Source: Datisca glomerata (lineage: Eukaryota > Streptophyta > Magnoliopsida > Cucurbitales > Datiscaceae). From it: 64,000 nt of DNA. The DNA is taken from positions 732,287-796,286 of the forward strand of contig QANY01005731.1 of the NCBI GenBank assembly GCA_003255025.1. Reading direction: 5' to 3'. A program made the translations under genes and the position numbers. Of this stretch, positions 11,691-22,328 are shown in pieces; within the stretch, counting starts at the first letter, position 1; every line of letters starts with the position of its first letter. The notes under the pieces were generated by a model that made no database searches, was not told where the DNA came from, and worked only from the letters and a program-made list of their open reading frames with translations.

Positions 11691-12849
11691 TTAAGTTTTT
11701 TAACATACTAGATTCATATTATAAAATAAAATTAATATGAAGAACGTATAAATAAATATGAGTACATCATTTTAACGATAAAAATAGTATATAATAAAGA
11801 TTAATTAAAAGATGACAAACACAAGCATTGCACGTGAACATGTATGAGAAATAATAAAAGAGGAAAAACACATCACACTACAACAAAAAAGGGTTTAGAT
11901 GACGATGAAAACCCGTTAATTACGGGCAAGTGACTGTCATCTATCGGGCTATCAGTTAAACTCATTTTATCAAAAATCGTCATCAAAAGGTTCCGCCAAA
12001 ACACTTTTGATGACAGGGAATCCCTATCATTAAAAGTATCGTAAAAACACCTTTAATGATGGGGATTACCTGTCATTATAGGTGCCACAAAAACACCTAT
12101 AATGATGGGGAATTCGTGTCATTAAAAGATCATTTAAAAAAAATTGTAACGGAAAGGCAAAGACCTGCCTTCCCATGACAATTTTTCATTAAAAATCCAC
12201 CTTAGGAGAAAGTTTTATGAAATGAGATGAAAGATTTTAAAGCAACGAAAAAAATGATTAATTAACGTAACTAGCAAAAATATAAAACACCTTTTTATCC
12301 CGTAACTACAGTACAATGTAAACAGCTTCAAGTTCTAGAAAAACCGATTAATTAACAATCTCTAAACAACTCACATGGTTCTCCACTCGTGTTCAATTGG
12401 ACTAAAACTTTCAAAGGCTCCCTACCAAGGCTGGAAATTCCACGGTCAAGATGATTTGCAATCTGTAGTTCATAAAAGTAAAGCACCACATAAATCACGT
12501 TTTAGAAGTGGCATTCAATAGGGAAAACATCAAACAAGGACAACAAGTAGCCAACTGTAGAATGGTCTACTCTAATAAATACAAGAGATATAAGATAGGA
12601 CTAGTGTTTACCTTCTCATTATCCACACCCTCAAACATGGCCAGATTTGGGACTGCAGCTGCGCAACAGAATTTAACTCTTAACATATAACACACTCATC
12701 TCTTATGTACCCAAGCAAGACATATACAAAAAGATACTGCACATTTCATAATTGACACAGCCATTAAGTGGAAAATGAGTATAATTTTCACATAGAAACA
12801 CAAATCGATATCATCTGTTAAAAATTTAATAAGAAGGATAACATTTCTA

Positions 12850-14409
12850 CCGATCTTTCTCATCATTTTCATCATCTTCATCTTCATCGTCATCACTGAT
12901 ATCATTGACATCATCATCATCAGTAGTAGAATTCCCATCTTCATCTCCAGGTATCACATTGTCATTTACTAATTCATCATCTTCACCACTACCATCATCA
13001 CTGTCTATCTGGTCTTCCCTATCATTAGCTTCATCATTATCATCACTATTGAATGTGGACTCATCAGTATTGTCCCCGTTCAACTCAACATTCTCATCTC
13101 GCAATAACTTAGCACCAGGAACATCGCTGGCTACACTGACTTCTCCATATGCTTTCAGTTTTGCCTTCGGATCTGTAGAGCGTCCCTAGTCCCTCTTAAC
13201 CAGCAGTGACGGACAAACCTACATACAAAGAAATGTTCAAGCCACCCAAATTTATCAGCTACATCTAGACAATGTAGAAAAAGACAAGGACATTCCAAAT
13301 TACACCACTCAAAGACAAGAAAATCAACAGGGAAGATGTAAATGTCATTTATTACCTCTCTAAATAATCCAATAAGTGAACATGCTGCCACTAAAATTGT
13401 TTTCTCATGTGATTTCTTGTATAAAGCAAGATCTTGCAGCAAATCTTCCGTCATTATCTTGTTCCCGGAAAAAATACCAGTATCAACAATTTGCAAATAT
13501 AATCGTGAATGTCTAAAAGAAAATGGAAAATATCAAAGGAATATAGTTCGGTGGAATAAAGAGTTAAGACTTGAGAGTAACATCACTTGTTAGCTTATAA
13601 AAATGAATACCCACACCAGATTCAAAAAGAAAACCGTATAGAAAATAAATAAAAACTGAACAAAATGGTGAAGGTTTAAAATTTAATTGATATTACCAAG
13701 GACAAGGGGAAAATAGATATAACACGTGATCTGAGAAGCGAACTTATTAGTTTTAAAATGTATAAAGAAATTTCTAGACAACATAAAACAGATACTCTTA
13801 AAAATAGCATATTAAACAATTTTATTGTAAATTTAGTATAGCAGACCAGATTTGAATGCAACTGGAATATACAAATACTTACCAAGGGAATTCGTAAACA
13901 TAACTCCCTTATTACATTCAGTCCAATAGCAACGGCCTGGCAAAAGTAAAATGAAAGTTATAATCGGAGGTAGGAGGAAGAAAAAAGGAACAACGAACGA
14001 ATCTCTTAAGCAAAATCTATGGACGTGATCGATCGTGTACAAATTGATTTACTATTTGCTTGAACAAAGATTCGACTGCATCAAGGGGAACCTGAGTCCA
14101 ACATTGTTGCTTAAATCAATGACAGGAAATTATGGAAGTTGAAAGAAATACAATTAAGCAAAAGATCGCTCAGCATACCATATCATGGCAGGCTTGAATT
14201 GCTGCAGCAATTAAATTGGTCACATCACATTGATGGGGCTACAAATGAAGATATATTCAATTAATCATTATGTGCTTATCTTTATAGAATCCAATTAATT
14301 AGTTAGTGACATACTGCCTATATTTCTGGAGGAAAGGGTAAAAATCTAACAAAATCAATTGACGAAGGCCAACGGTTCTAATAACTACTTTCAGCATCAT
14401 CATCTTAAC
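12850..14409 (-). pseudogene. SDA1: Captured fragment of SDA1 (nucleolar 60S-biogenesis protein)
   Basis: Five exons separated by introns are visible on the - strand. 14314-14409: LKVVIRTVGLRQL, FYPFLQKYRQ. 14179-14238: CDVTNLIAAAIQACHDM. About 14020-14091: LDAVESLFKQIVNQFVHDRS. 13883-13936: AVAIGLNVIRELCLRIPL. 13356-13457: MTEDLLQDLALYKKSHEK, LIGLFRE. A sixth, 13218-12850, reads VCPSLLVKRD-stop-GRSTDPKAKLKAYGEV followed by an Asp/Glu-rich tail. This matches the middle of plant SDA1, needed for large ribosomal subunit maturation in yeast. The acidic tail is typical of the family. A nonsense TAG in the last exon and loss of the donor (with GAG changed to TAG) after HDRSRP make it non-functional. 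Introns are retained, so capture was from genomic DNA. Confidence 0.85.
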
Positions 14410-15099
14410 CTAATAATTCAAAAATTAGTAACCAGTCAACATAACCATATTTCTCTGCAGTATCACAAGCAAGCAAAGAAATTAGATAATAACACTGTAC
14501 TATTTATTTCCTTTCGCATACTGACTATAGACAAAAGGAGATTTTTTTATCAATATAAACAGAAAGACGTCGTTAATCATTGAACTAGAATACTCCATTT
14601 GAGTGTGATGGGAATCAACTAAGACAAAAATAAGAATGCAATTGTGACAAATCCAAGTTGGTTGAGCAACCGAATGTTGTTGCAACAAGACTTCAAATTA
14701 ATTTGGATTCTTATATTGAGAAGCATTTAAAGAATAGGCAATTATATATATGCATACACACACATATTATAAGTATATATGTACATATAAACAAGATTAG
14801 TATTAATGTGTAAAATTGATCAATTACGTAACTAAAAATTGATCTCATCAATGTCAATATACCAGTCTTGACACAGCGATATCAGGTCATATTAGCATCA
14901 TACACGAGAGAGAGAAGACCTGAGGTCCCCTCATGTGTACAATGGACAATCAGTAAGGCACCAGATACATGACCGATCTTACTCCTACTCTCATCTTTAA
15001 TCGTCATCCACCCATGCGATCTTTTAAAATCCTTAATGCAGGAAAAATTGTACCTTCGTTGTTTCTATAATAGTAAAATTAGAACAAACTTACATACTT

Positions 15100-15369
15100 A
15101 AGTCATTTCTGCATCTCGGAGTCAGGTCGTACAGATCTGGGTAAGCATATTTTCTCCTATCTCAATGTCAACCTAGAGAAATAAATCAAAAAAATACACT
15201 ATATACATGATTGACTTACATCTCTAGCACTGCCGAATCCTGAACTGCTTATGGCCTCCATAGCAAGCCTAACCAGACGGACAAGTTCATCCACGTCTCG
15301 GAAGCTGCAATCAAAGAGACTCTTAACAAAAAGCAACAAAAATTGTAACCCTTACCTTAGGTTGACCAT
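15100..15369 (-). pseudogene. Second captured gene start inside the CACTA element (unidentified)
   Basis: An ATG at 15369 opens MVNL (15356-15369, donor GTAAGG). It splices in frame to 15220-15304 (SFRDVDELVRLVRLAMEA, then SSSGFGSARD, donor GTAAGT). A further acceptor CTCTAG lies before 15172, where the frame soon stops. Upstream lie a TATA-like CTATATAAAAC (about 15598-15607) and a leader with TCTCTCATCTCTC. The residues do not match SDA1, so this looks like a 5' part of another host gene joined upstream of it. I do not recognise the protein. Confidence 0.5.
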
Positions 15370-15748
15370 CGTGAAATTCAAAACAACAAATATCATAGGG
15401 ACAAAACCCACCTCGAACCCTTGGCTTTGGTTATGATCAACATGAAGCCTTAGGTCCCGAAAAGGAAAATGAGAAGAAAGGAAAAATTCAAAACCTTAGG
15501 TCAAATATTCAACTACCATGAGGAAGGGGGGAGAGAGATGAGAGCTTCGACTGTTTGAGAGATGAGAGGGAATGCTAGGGTTGTGAGGAATTTGAGTTTT
15601 ATATAGATGTCTTCGTAATTAAAAGGAAATATATATATATATATGTGGATATTTATTATCATGCTACAAAGTAAAAACATTTTATGACAGTGTTTGTAAA
15701 TACTGTCATATTACTGTTATTAAAAAGTTATATTTTATAGTAGTGTCA

Positions 15749-16331
15749 GCGTGGTGGCCAATTGTTTAACCAAAACGTCAGAGCTTAGGAACTTAATGAA
15801 TTGGTTGGAATATTAGATAGAACATATCCGACGGATTGGTTCGGTCTCATTTTCCACGTCTCACATATTCATTTGGAGTCTATTAAATTCACACTTATTA
15901 CTTGTATTTCCTTTTATCCATTTTGTTTGTTACGAAGTTACAAATTCTATTAGATTAGAGATAGACGTGATTAATCAAACTTTTTTTTTCATTTAATTGA
16001 CATTATGAAAGATAATAAATTTTCACGGTCTATATCAAACATCGAAATAACATAAAATACTCATGTATAATACTTTTTTTTGTTGTCGAGTACACAATAA
16101 GTTCAACATAAATAACGAGACAGATCTAAAATGGTAAATGTAAAAAAATCCCTTTTATTCACGGATTCAACGGGCTCTAAATGTGCATAAAATGACAAGT
16201 CGTCACGTTTTCTTTCGACAGTGCGAGTGACTTCTAGTACTTGATTGACTCTGACAAATATACGTACCACATTCGACAAAATTCTAGTTCTTAATATTAT
16301 AATTGTTACACAAATGTAGATTGCTACTTAT
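15749..16331. other. AT-rich intergenic DNA
   Basis: This is unique-looking AT-rich sequence between the CACTA and hAT-like elements. No coding or RNA features recognised. Confidence 0.5.
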
Positions 16332-17532
16332 TTAGGGTATGCATGGTCAGTTCGGTCTGGTTTTTAGCATAAAAATTGGATCGAACTGAAATTCAAAGTC
16401 TTGTCATAATGAGGATCGTATCTACCAATTATATGAATATAAACTGAACTGACCGGAACATAAAATAATTGATCCATTCCGGTCAGGTTTTAGAGTCCAC
16501 CAATTTTTTCTAGAGGCGTCCATTATGACTTTCATCATACATGTTTCAAAAAATTCTAAGTTTTCCATGCATGACATTAAAAACTCAAAATTTAACCACA
16601 ACATGTAATGTAAACATTCTAAGTTTTCCGTTTGGTACAACAATTCTTAAGCTGCACAGTCCATGGTTTTTGGACACAAAAATAGGCAGCGACGGGTGAA
16701 CCCTATCGTGCCTGTATAAGCTTCGTTTTGATATCTTAAAAGCCACGTGGTTCCATCCCATGTCAAAAGTTATGTCCTACGGAAGTTAACATGCGCTTGC
16801 CACGATCCGTCTGTTACAACAATTCTAAAACTGCACAGTCCGTGATTATTGTACTCAAAACTGGGTTGTAATGGGTACACCTTCTCGCACATGTACGTCT
16901 CTGAATAAGCTTCGATTTGATATCTTACCGGCCACGTGATTTCACCCATGTCAAAAGTTATGTCGTACGAAGATGACATGCGCGTGCTGGGATCCGTATG
17001 TTACAGCAATTCTAAAGCTGCACAGTCGATGGTTTTTAACACGAAATATGGCTGCGACGAGTGAACCCTGTCGTACATGTAGCCCTCTGAATAAGTTTTG
17101 ATTTGATATCTTACAGGCCACGTGGTTTCACCCATGTCAAAAAGTTATGCCCTATGGAAGTTGACATGCGTGTGCCACGATCCGTCTGTTATAGTAATTC
17201 TAAAGCTACACAGTCCCTGATCATTGTACTCGAAACTGGGCTACAACAGGTTAGTGTATCGCACATGTTGGTCTCTGAATAAGCTTCGATATGATATCTT
17301 ATAGGACACAAGGTTCCACCCAATAAATATGATATATATGTGAGAGATGATAAATGATCGGTTCGGTCTGTTCGATCAAAATGTAAGAAAATTTTAGACC
17401 AAACAGAAAGTTCAATTTTTTTTAATCCATTACCAAACCAACCACATTTAGCTAAAAAAACCTGACCAAATCAATCATTTTCGGCTTGGTCTCGATCATT
17501 TAGATTGATTTGGTCATTTTTTGTACACCCTA
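16332..17532. mobile_element. Non-autonomous hAT-like element
   Basis: The left end is TTAGGGTATGCATGG. The right end, reverse complemented, begins TAGGGTGTACA. The flanks are CTACTTAT (16324-16331) and CTGCTTAT (17533-17540), a 7/8 match for an 8-bp target duplication. Subterminal regions carry GGTTCGGTCTG-like words common in plant hAT derivatives. There is no transposase; the interior is a tandem array (16643-17325). Confidence 0.7.
16643..17325. repeat. Dimeric tandem repeat inside the hAT-like element
   Basis: AATTCT followed by TAAAGCTGCACAGTC recurs at 16643, 16821, 17008 and 17196 (spacing 178, 187, 188). Units 1 and 3 share GGTGAACCCT-type middles. Units 2 and 4 share a TTGTACTCAAAACTGGG-type middle, so the real unit is a dimer of about 370 bp. 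Three units carry GCCACGTG (the fourth is altered to GGACACAAGG) and the first three CCCATGTCAAAA. Confidence 0.85.
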
Positions 17533-17540
17533 CTGCTTAT

Positions 17541-19561
17541 AATATTGATATATTTGATATACTCGTCAAGACAGCTCAACCGAATGGACAAAAGAATGTG
17601 TTAAGTACTTATTAAGCACTATTACCCCTCCTTATTTTGATTTTTATTAAAAGATTGTATTAAATTAACTATTCTTATTGTACAAACGTGTTATTTGCTA
17701 GTTTGAATAAAATTATAAAAGGAAAAGAATAAAAAATTATTTGCTTTCCCTTTTATAAGGGTAGTTTTGAAATTTTACGTACTTACGAGGGAGATTTAGT
17801 AGAACGGAATTAGGTGGTCTTTGACAGTAGTTGGACACGGCAGCCGCCGGTTTCTTTGGACCAATCGAAGTTTTCTTTTGGAAAACCGTGTTGAACTTCT
17901 TTTCCGAGCTGTGTGTTTGGAAACTAACTTAATAATACTCCTATCCTGAATTTGAAAGTATTTTTCTCAAAACGGGAAATTTTTTGTTGTAATTTAAGAC
18001 AGTATATTGACTAATGTCTATCATTTACTTTAAGAAGAAACTAAAGTTGATAAGATCAAGAATTATAAAAAATAACAATCAAATATACAAAACATATTGA
18101 GATAGTAAAATTAAAATTAATGTGCTTGACTAACTAATTTAAAATAACACATAATAAACATTCAACAAAATTTGTTAAAATATTTTAATATTTATGATGA
18201 TTAATACTTTCGGTAACTTAAACTATATTTTTAATGATTAATCCGGTAGATGCATCCTCACAATGAGATGCTCCAACCAGGGTTGAGACACTTCTCACTC
18301 TCTGTAAAAAAAATAAAATATTTTTCTCTCATATTAAGGATATCATCTTTCTCTTAGGATAAAACACTCTCACCACATGAATGCTTTTTTAGGGTAGTGT
18401 CACTTTTCACATTCTGCGAAAGTTGAGTCATCTTCTCTCATTTTAAGGTTGCCCTTATAGATTCATTACCAGTGGATGCTCTCTTATATACTCATCATCA
18501 TGAGATACTCTCTTTATGGTAGAGTCACATCCCACCCTCTGTCGAAGTAAAACTCTCGAATCATTTTCATAAACACATACGTATAACCTCTAAAAGCCTT
18601 CATTCCTTCTTACTATGATGAAGAAATTCATTCAATACACAAAATTACCTAATATATTTTCTCAAACAATCTCTTAATAAGAAACTCACTCACCAAGGAA
18701 TTAGAGGCACTAAAATTTTAAAAACGGATATTCTTAATTGAAAAAAAAAAAAGAAAGAAAAGAAAAGAAAAGGTTTAGAGCATGTTCAAAATATGTTTAT
18801 GATTTCATTTTTCAAGATGCAAAATTTCATGGGAAAAAGAAGAAGATCGGTTGACATTGTTTAAGAATGGAGCTAAACCCTATCTTGTACTTTTGTATAA
18901 GAGAAAGGTCAATTTTTATCATCTTGTTTTTAACAAATTTAATTGTGCAGATGAGTCCAAATCACAAAACAAAATATTTAATACATTTTTAAATTTGAAA
19001 AATTATATTCCTTGTCAAAGCAAAAGTTTTTCGTTTTCTCTTTTTTGTGATTAAACTAATTATGGAAATATGACATATTTTCCACTAACAAAAACAGGGA
19101 AAATAAAAAGTTAGGAAAAGATAAAAAAAAAAAAAAAATTCCACTAACCGGGAGAGGACAAACTTAATTCTCAAAACAAAATGGATTTCTTCGTTTTCCC
19201 ACCCAAACGTGTCTAGAGATAAATTCCATAGTTGGGTTAGGACTGGTGACGTGGATCCCACGTGTATTTCATATTTTTATATTTTTTAATCAACAAGTAA
19301 AATTAGAGATATTAGATAAATAGTAGATTGTTAGGCTATCTACACCTCAGATGCGGAAGAATGAACAAACAATACAAAATGCTATAATACTCATACTATG
19401 ACAATAGTAGAATCCTACTTACTAGGCCATGCTGACTCAATAAATAGAAATGAGTGGGATCATTGAATTTACTTTTCAAAAAGGGAACAAAGCAAAAAAA
19501 CAAAAGATAAAGAAAATAGTGAGAACAAGCCACGCAGAAAATAAACGTAAAAATGAAACAA
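17541..19561. other. AT-rich intergenic DNA
   Basis: Low-complexity A-rich runs (18740-18770, 19120-19140) and loosely repeated CTCTC/CACTCTC words at 18240-18560. No gene is supported; short frames here lack codon structure. Confidence 0.5.
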
Positions 19562-19815
19562 ATCTAAATTTATTAGTTAAAATATATGATTAAAATTAGT
19601 AGAGTTTATACAAATATATATGATTTAATGAAATTTAATATGTTTTTATGAACTTTATAAATAAAAATAATCTCTATAATTTGTTTTGTAAATTTATTAG
19701 TTAAAATGTATATTTAAAAATAATGGAGTTTGAGACAAATATATATATGTTTGGATGAAATTTAATATGTTTTTATGAATTTTACAAATAATAATAATCT
19801 ATATCATTTGTTTTG
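19562..19815. repeat. Tandem pair of an AT-rich 125-bp repeat
   Basis: Two adjacent copies share AAATTTATTAGTTAAAAT, GATGAAATTTAATATG-like and TTTTTATGAA blocks. A third, more diverged copy lies at 20405-20560. Confidence 0.7.
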
Positions 19816-20154
19816 TACGTATATTTTTCGAGTTATCTTTTAATTAAGTATCAAAACCGGGCAGAGATATATTGTCATGTCAAGTGAATAGGCATCGTAA
19901 TTTAGTTTATTCTAACGGTATAGATCAATTTAATAAATTAATAGCAATTTCAGAGTGAATAAGTTAACAAAATAGATAGCTAAGTCTAGCTGAGAAAAGG
20001 TCGTGATATATTTATCAATATTTCTAGAAAATATTGATAAACCAATGTCCAGTAGTGTAAATAATAATTAAGATTATATATTATAGATGCAGAGAATCTA
20101 CCATCAAATATGATCGTCATGTACAGTTCGATGATTCATCTCATGATTTATAAA

Positions 20155-20235
20155 TGAAGAACGATTATGAAAGTAATGTATGACACTAGGGTAATATCAG
20201 GGTCCTCGACCTTCTACTTTCATGATCGTTCTTCA
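20155..20235 (+). other. Near-perfect 21-bp foldback (candidate small-RNA hairpin)
   Basis: The left arm at 20155-20175 (TGAAGAACGATTATGAAAGT...) and the right arm at 20215-20235 (ACTTTCATGATCGTTCTTCA) pair over 21 bases with one G:U, around a 39-base loop. Arm length and loop size are compatible with a plant small-RNA precursor, but a miniature inverted-repeat element is equally possible. No coding potential. Confidence 0.4.
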
Positions 20236-20560
20236 ACTACATATATAATATGTATAAATAAGGCTAAAAGGGAAGAAACAATTAGAGTAAAATTGCCCTC
20301 ATTGAATAGTAATAATTTAAACTAAATTATTAACGATCAATTATATAACTTTAAACTCAATTACGATAACATGTATGAAATGAAAATAAAACTCATGAGA
20401 AAATGTAAAAAATGAATCAAATGTAAATTTATTAGTTAAAACATATACAATTAAAAATAATTGAATTTGAAGCAACTTTATATATTTGAACGAAATGTAA
20501 TATATTTTTTATGAGTTCTTTAAATAACAATATTTTATATAACTTATTGTTGAAAACATG

Positions 20561-21809
20561 TTTATAACTCTTTTATCATTTATAATATTTTATATTAATA
20601 GATTTTTTTGTTTACTCTATAGCATGCATTGCACTTCTTAAAAATTATTGTTCTAAAAATATTTTAAATAAATATATATCACATTATAATTTAAAATATT
20701 CATTCGAGAATTATTCAAGTCATTTACGTTTGCAACCGTAAGTCAACTAATTTATGAAAGTGGAAAGAAAAAAATTGTACGATCAACCTGTGTACTACAT
20801 GAACATTAAAAATAGAAAAGGTTAGATAGAAATTTAAGCAATGGGAAGGAAAATAAAGAAAAGTGTTAGCTTTGAAGACACTTATCCATCAACATCAAAA
20901 CCACCCTTAACATAATTTTCAATTCTATCTGCTTAATATATTCATAAGATTGATAGAGACATGAAAAAAAGTCTTATTACATACTTCATTAGATGAAAAT
21001 ACTATAATGTTCAACACCGTTATGAATCCACAATATATATAATCTCATACTTAACATGTAAAAACAAATAATTATGGTTCACGATTCACAAAATGAATAA
21101 GTGATCTCAAACAACGTATTTTTTTATCGAAATATAATGATCTTAAATTTATTAATTAATAAGCTGTTATGTCATATTATAGTTAAACATATTTGATTCA
21201 CTCTATGTGATATTATAAAATGATTGTAAGAGATGATAACATGAATTAAACATAACCTTAGATATGTTATCACATGTTTGCTGCCCATTGGATGGGGATG
21301 ATAGGCAGTTGATCTAAAACAGGTAGTTGGTGCAACGTCCTGACCTAAATTAGTTATAACCAAATAATTAATCAATTACCAACCTTTGCATATATGATAT
21401 ATATTTGCTGATTCGGTGTCTTTTAGTGGGCCCAAAAGAAATGTTTATATTAGATTGAGTATTTGTAAATACATCATTTCAATCCATGATTTACGGTATG
21501 AGTATGAGATATAAAGGACATTTTTTCTGTACGAGTATGAATTGTAAATATAAATAAACTTTTACTCCTTTCAATTCTGATTTATTTGGTACGTTGAGTA
21601 TAAAATTTAAATTTAAATTAAAAAAGTTAAGTCATTAAACTTACTAATTATATTTTTAACCCCCTATTATTATTATGTTATGAGATGTCACAAAACTTTA
21701 TTGTCTAACTATTTTTATTTATATATCCATGATTGAATTATAAATTTTGTTCGCAATGTTGAGGAGTATTGTCACTATGAATCTTGACATTTTCTAAACC
21801 TTGACCTTT
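20561..21809. other. AT-rich intergenic DNA with a diverged copy of the A/B repeat
   Basis: Around 20775-21030 and 21290-21330, phrases such as GTACGATCAACCTGTG, GAGACATGAAAAAAAGTC and TTGATCTAAAAC...GTAGTTGG echo the A and B blocks at 22 and 23 kb. This suggests a third, older copy of the local duplication. Confidence 0.4.
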
Positions 21810-22290
21810 GGCATGCAATAGAGACATTACTAAACGAAGTATATACCTCATTTTTCATGAAAAAAATTATGAAACCTATGATGCGGTTGACATATCTTTT
21901 GGCATGAAATATTGGATAAATCTCAGTACCCATACAGTCGAACAAAACCTTTTTTTAAGAGAGAACGTTATAAGTGATCACTTAATTCCTGTTCTCTCTT
22001 AAAATTAAAATATTTTCATTTATTTCGACTTATGAAAAACAAAACTTACGAAGGAAAAGGCATTAAAAAATGCTCTACACTTATAGTCCTTATAGATAAT
22101 ATATACTGACAGGAAAATTAGAGTATATAACGAATACTATTTTGTATTAAAATGGAAAAACAGAAGGAGAATGTACGATCAACCTGTACTACAAGAACAA
22201 TCAAAAGAGAAAGGGTTGTACAGAAATTTTGAACAAAATAAATTAAATTTTAGCCTTTCAAGTCATTTATACTTCAAAATTCAAACCACC

Positions 22291-22328
<38 letters not shown>

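Larger units (their letters stand above)
11876..15745 (-). mobile_element. CACTA (En/Spm-type) non-autonomous element carrying captured gene pieces
   Basis: The left terminus is CACTACAACAAAAAAGGG at 11876. The right terminus ends ATTTTATAGTAGTG at 15745, i.e. CACTACTATAAAAT on the other strand. Both are flanked by TCA (11873-11875 and 15746-15748), the 3-bp duplication expected of CACTA elements. Subterminal motifs such as CACCTTTAATGATGGGGA recur at 12040-12115. No transposase coding is seen. The interior is filled by - strand, intron-containing fragments of host genes with a TATA-containing upstream region at about 15598. Strand here is that of the captured transcription unit. Confidence 0.9.

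Noticed and set aside
12847..13104. Separate gene for an acidic protein
   Set aside because: It is in frame with the SDA1 exon that begins at 13218 and is the normal acidic stretch of that family.
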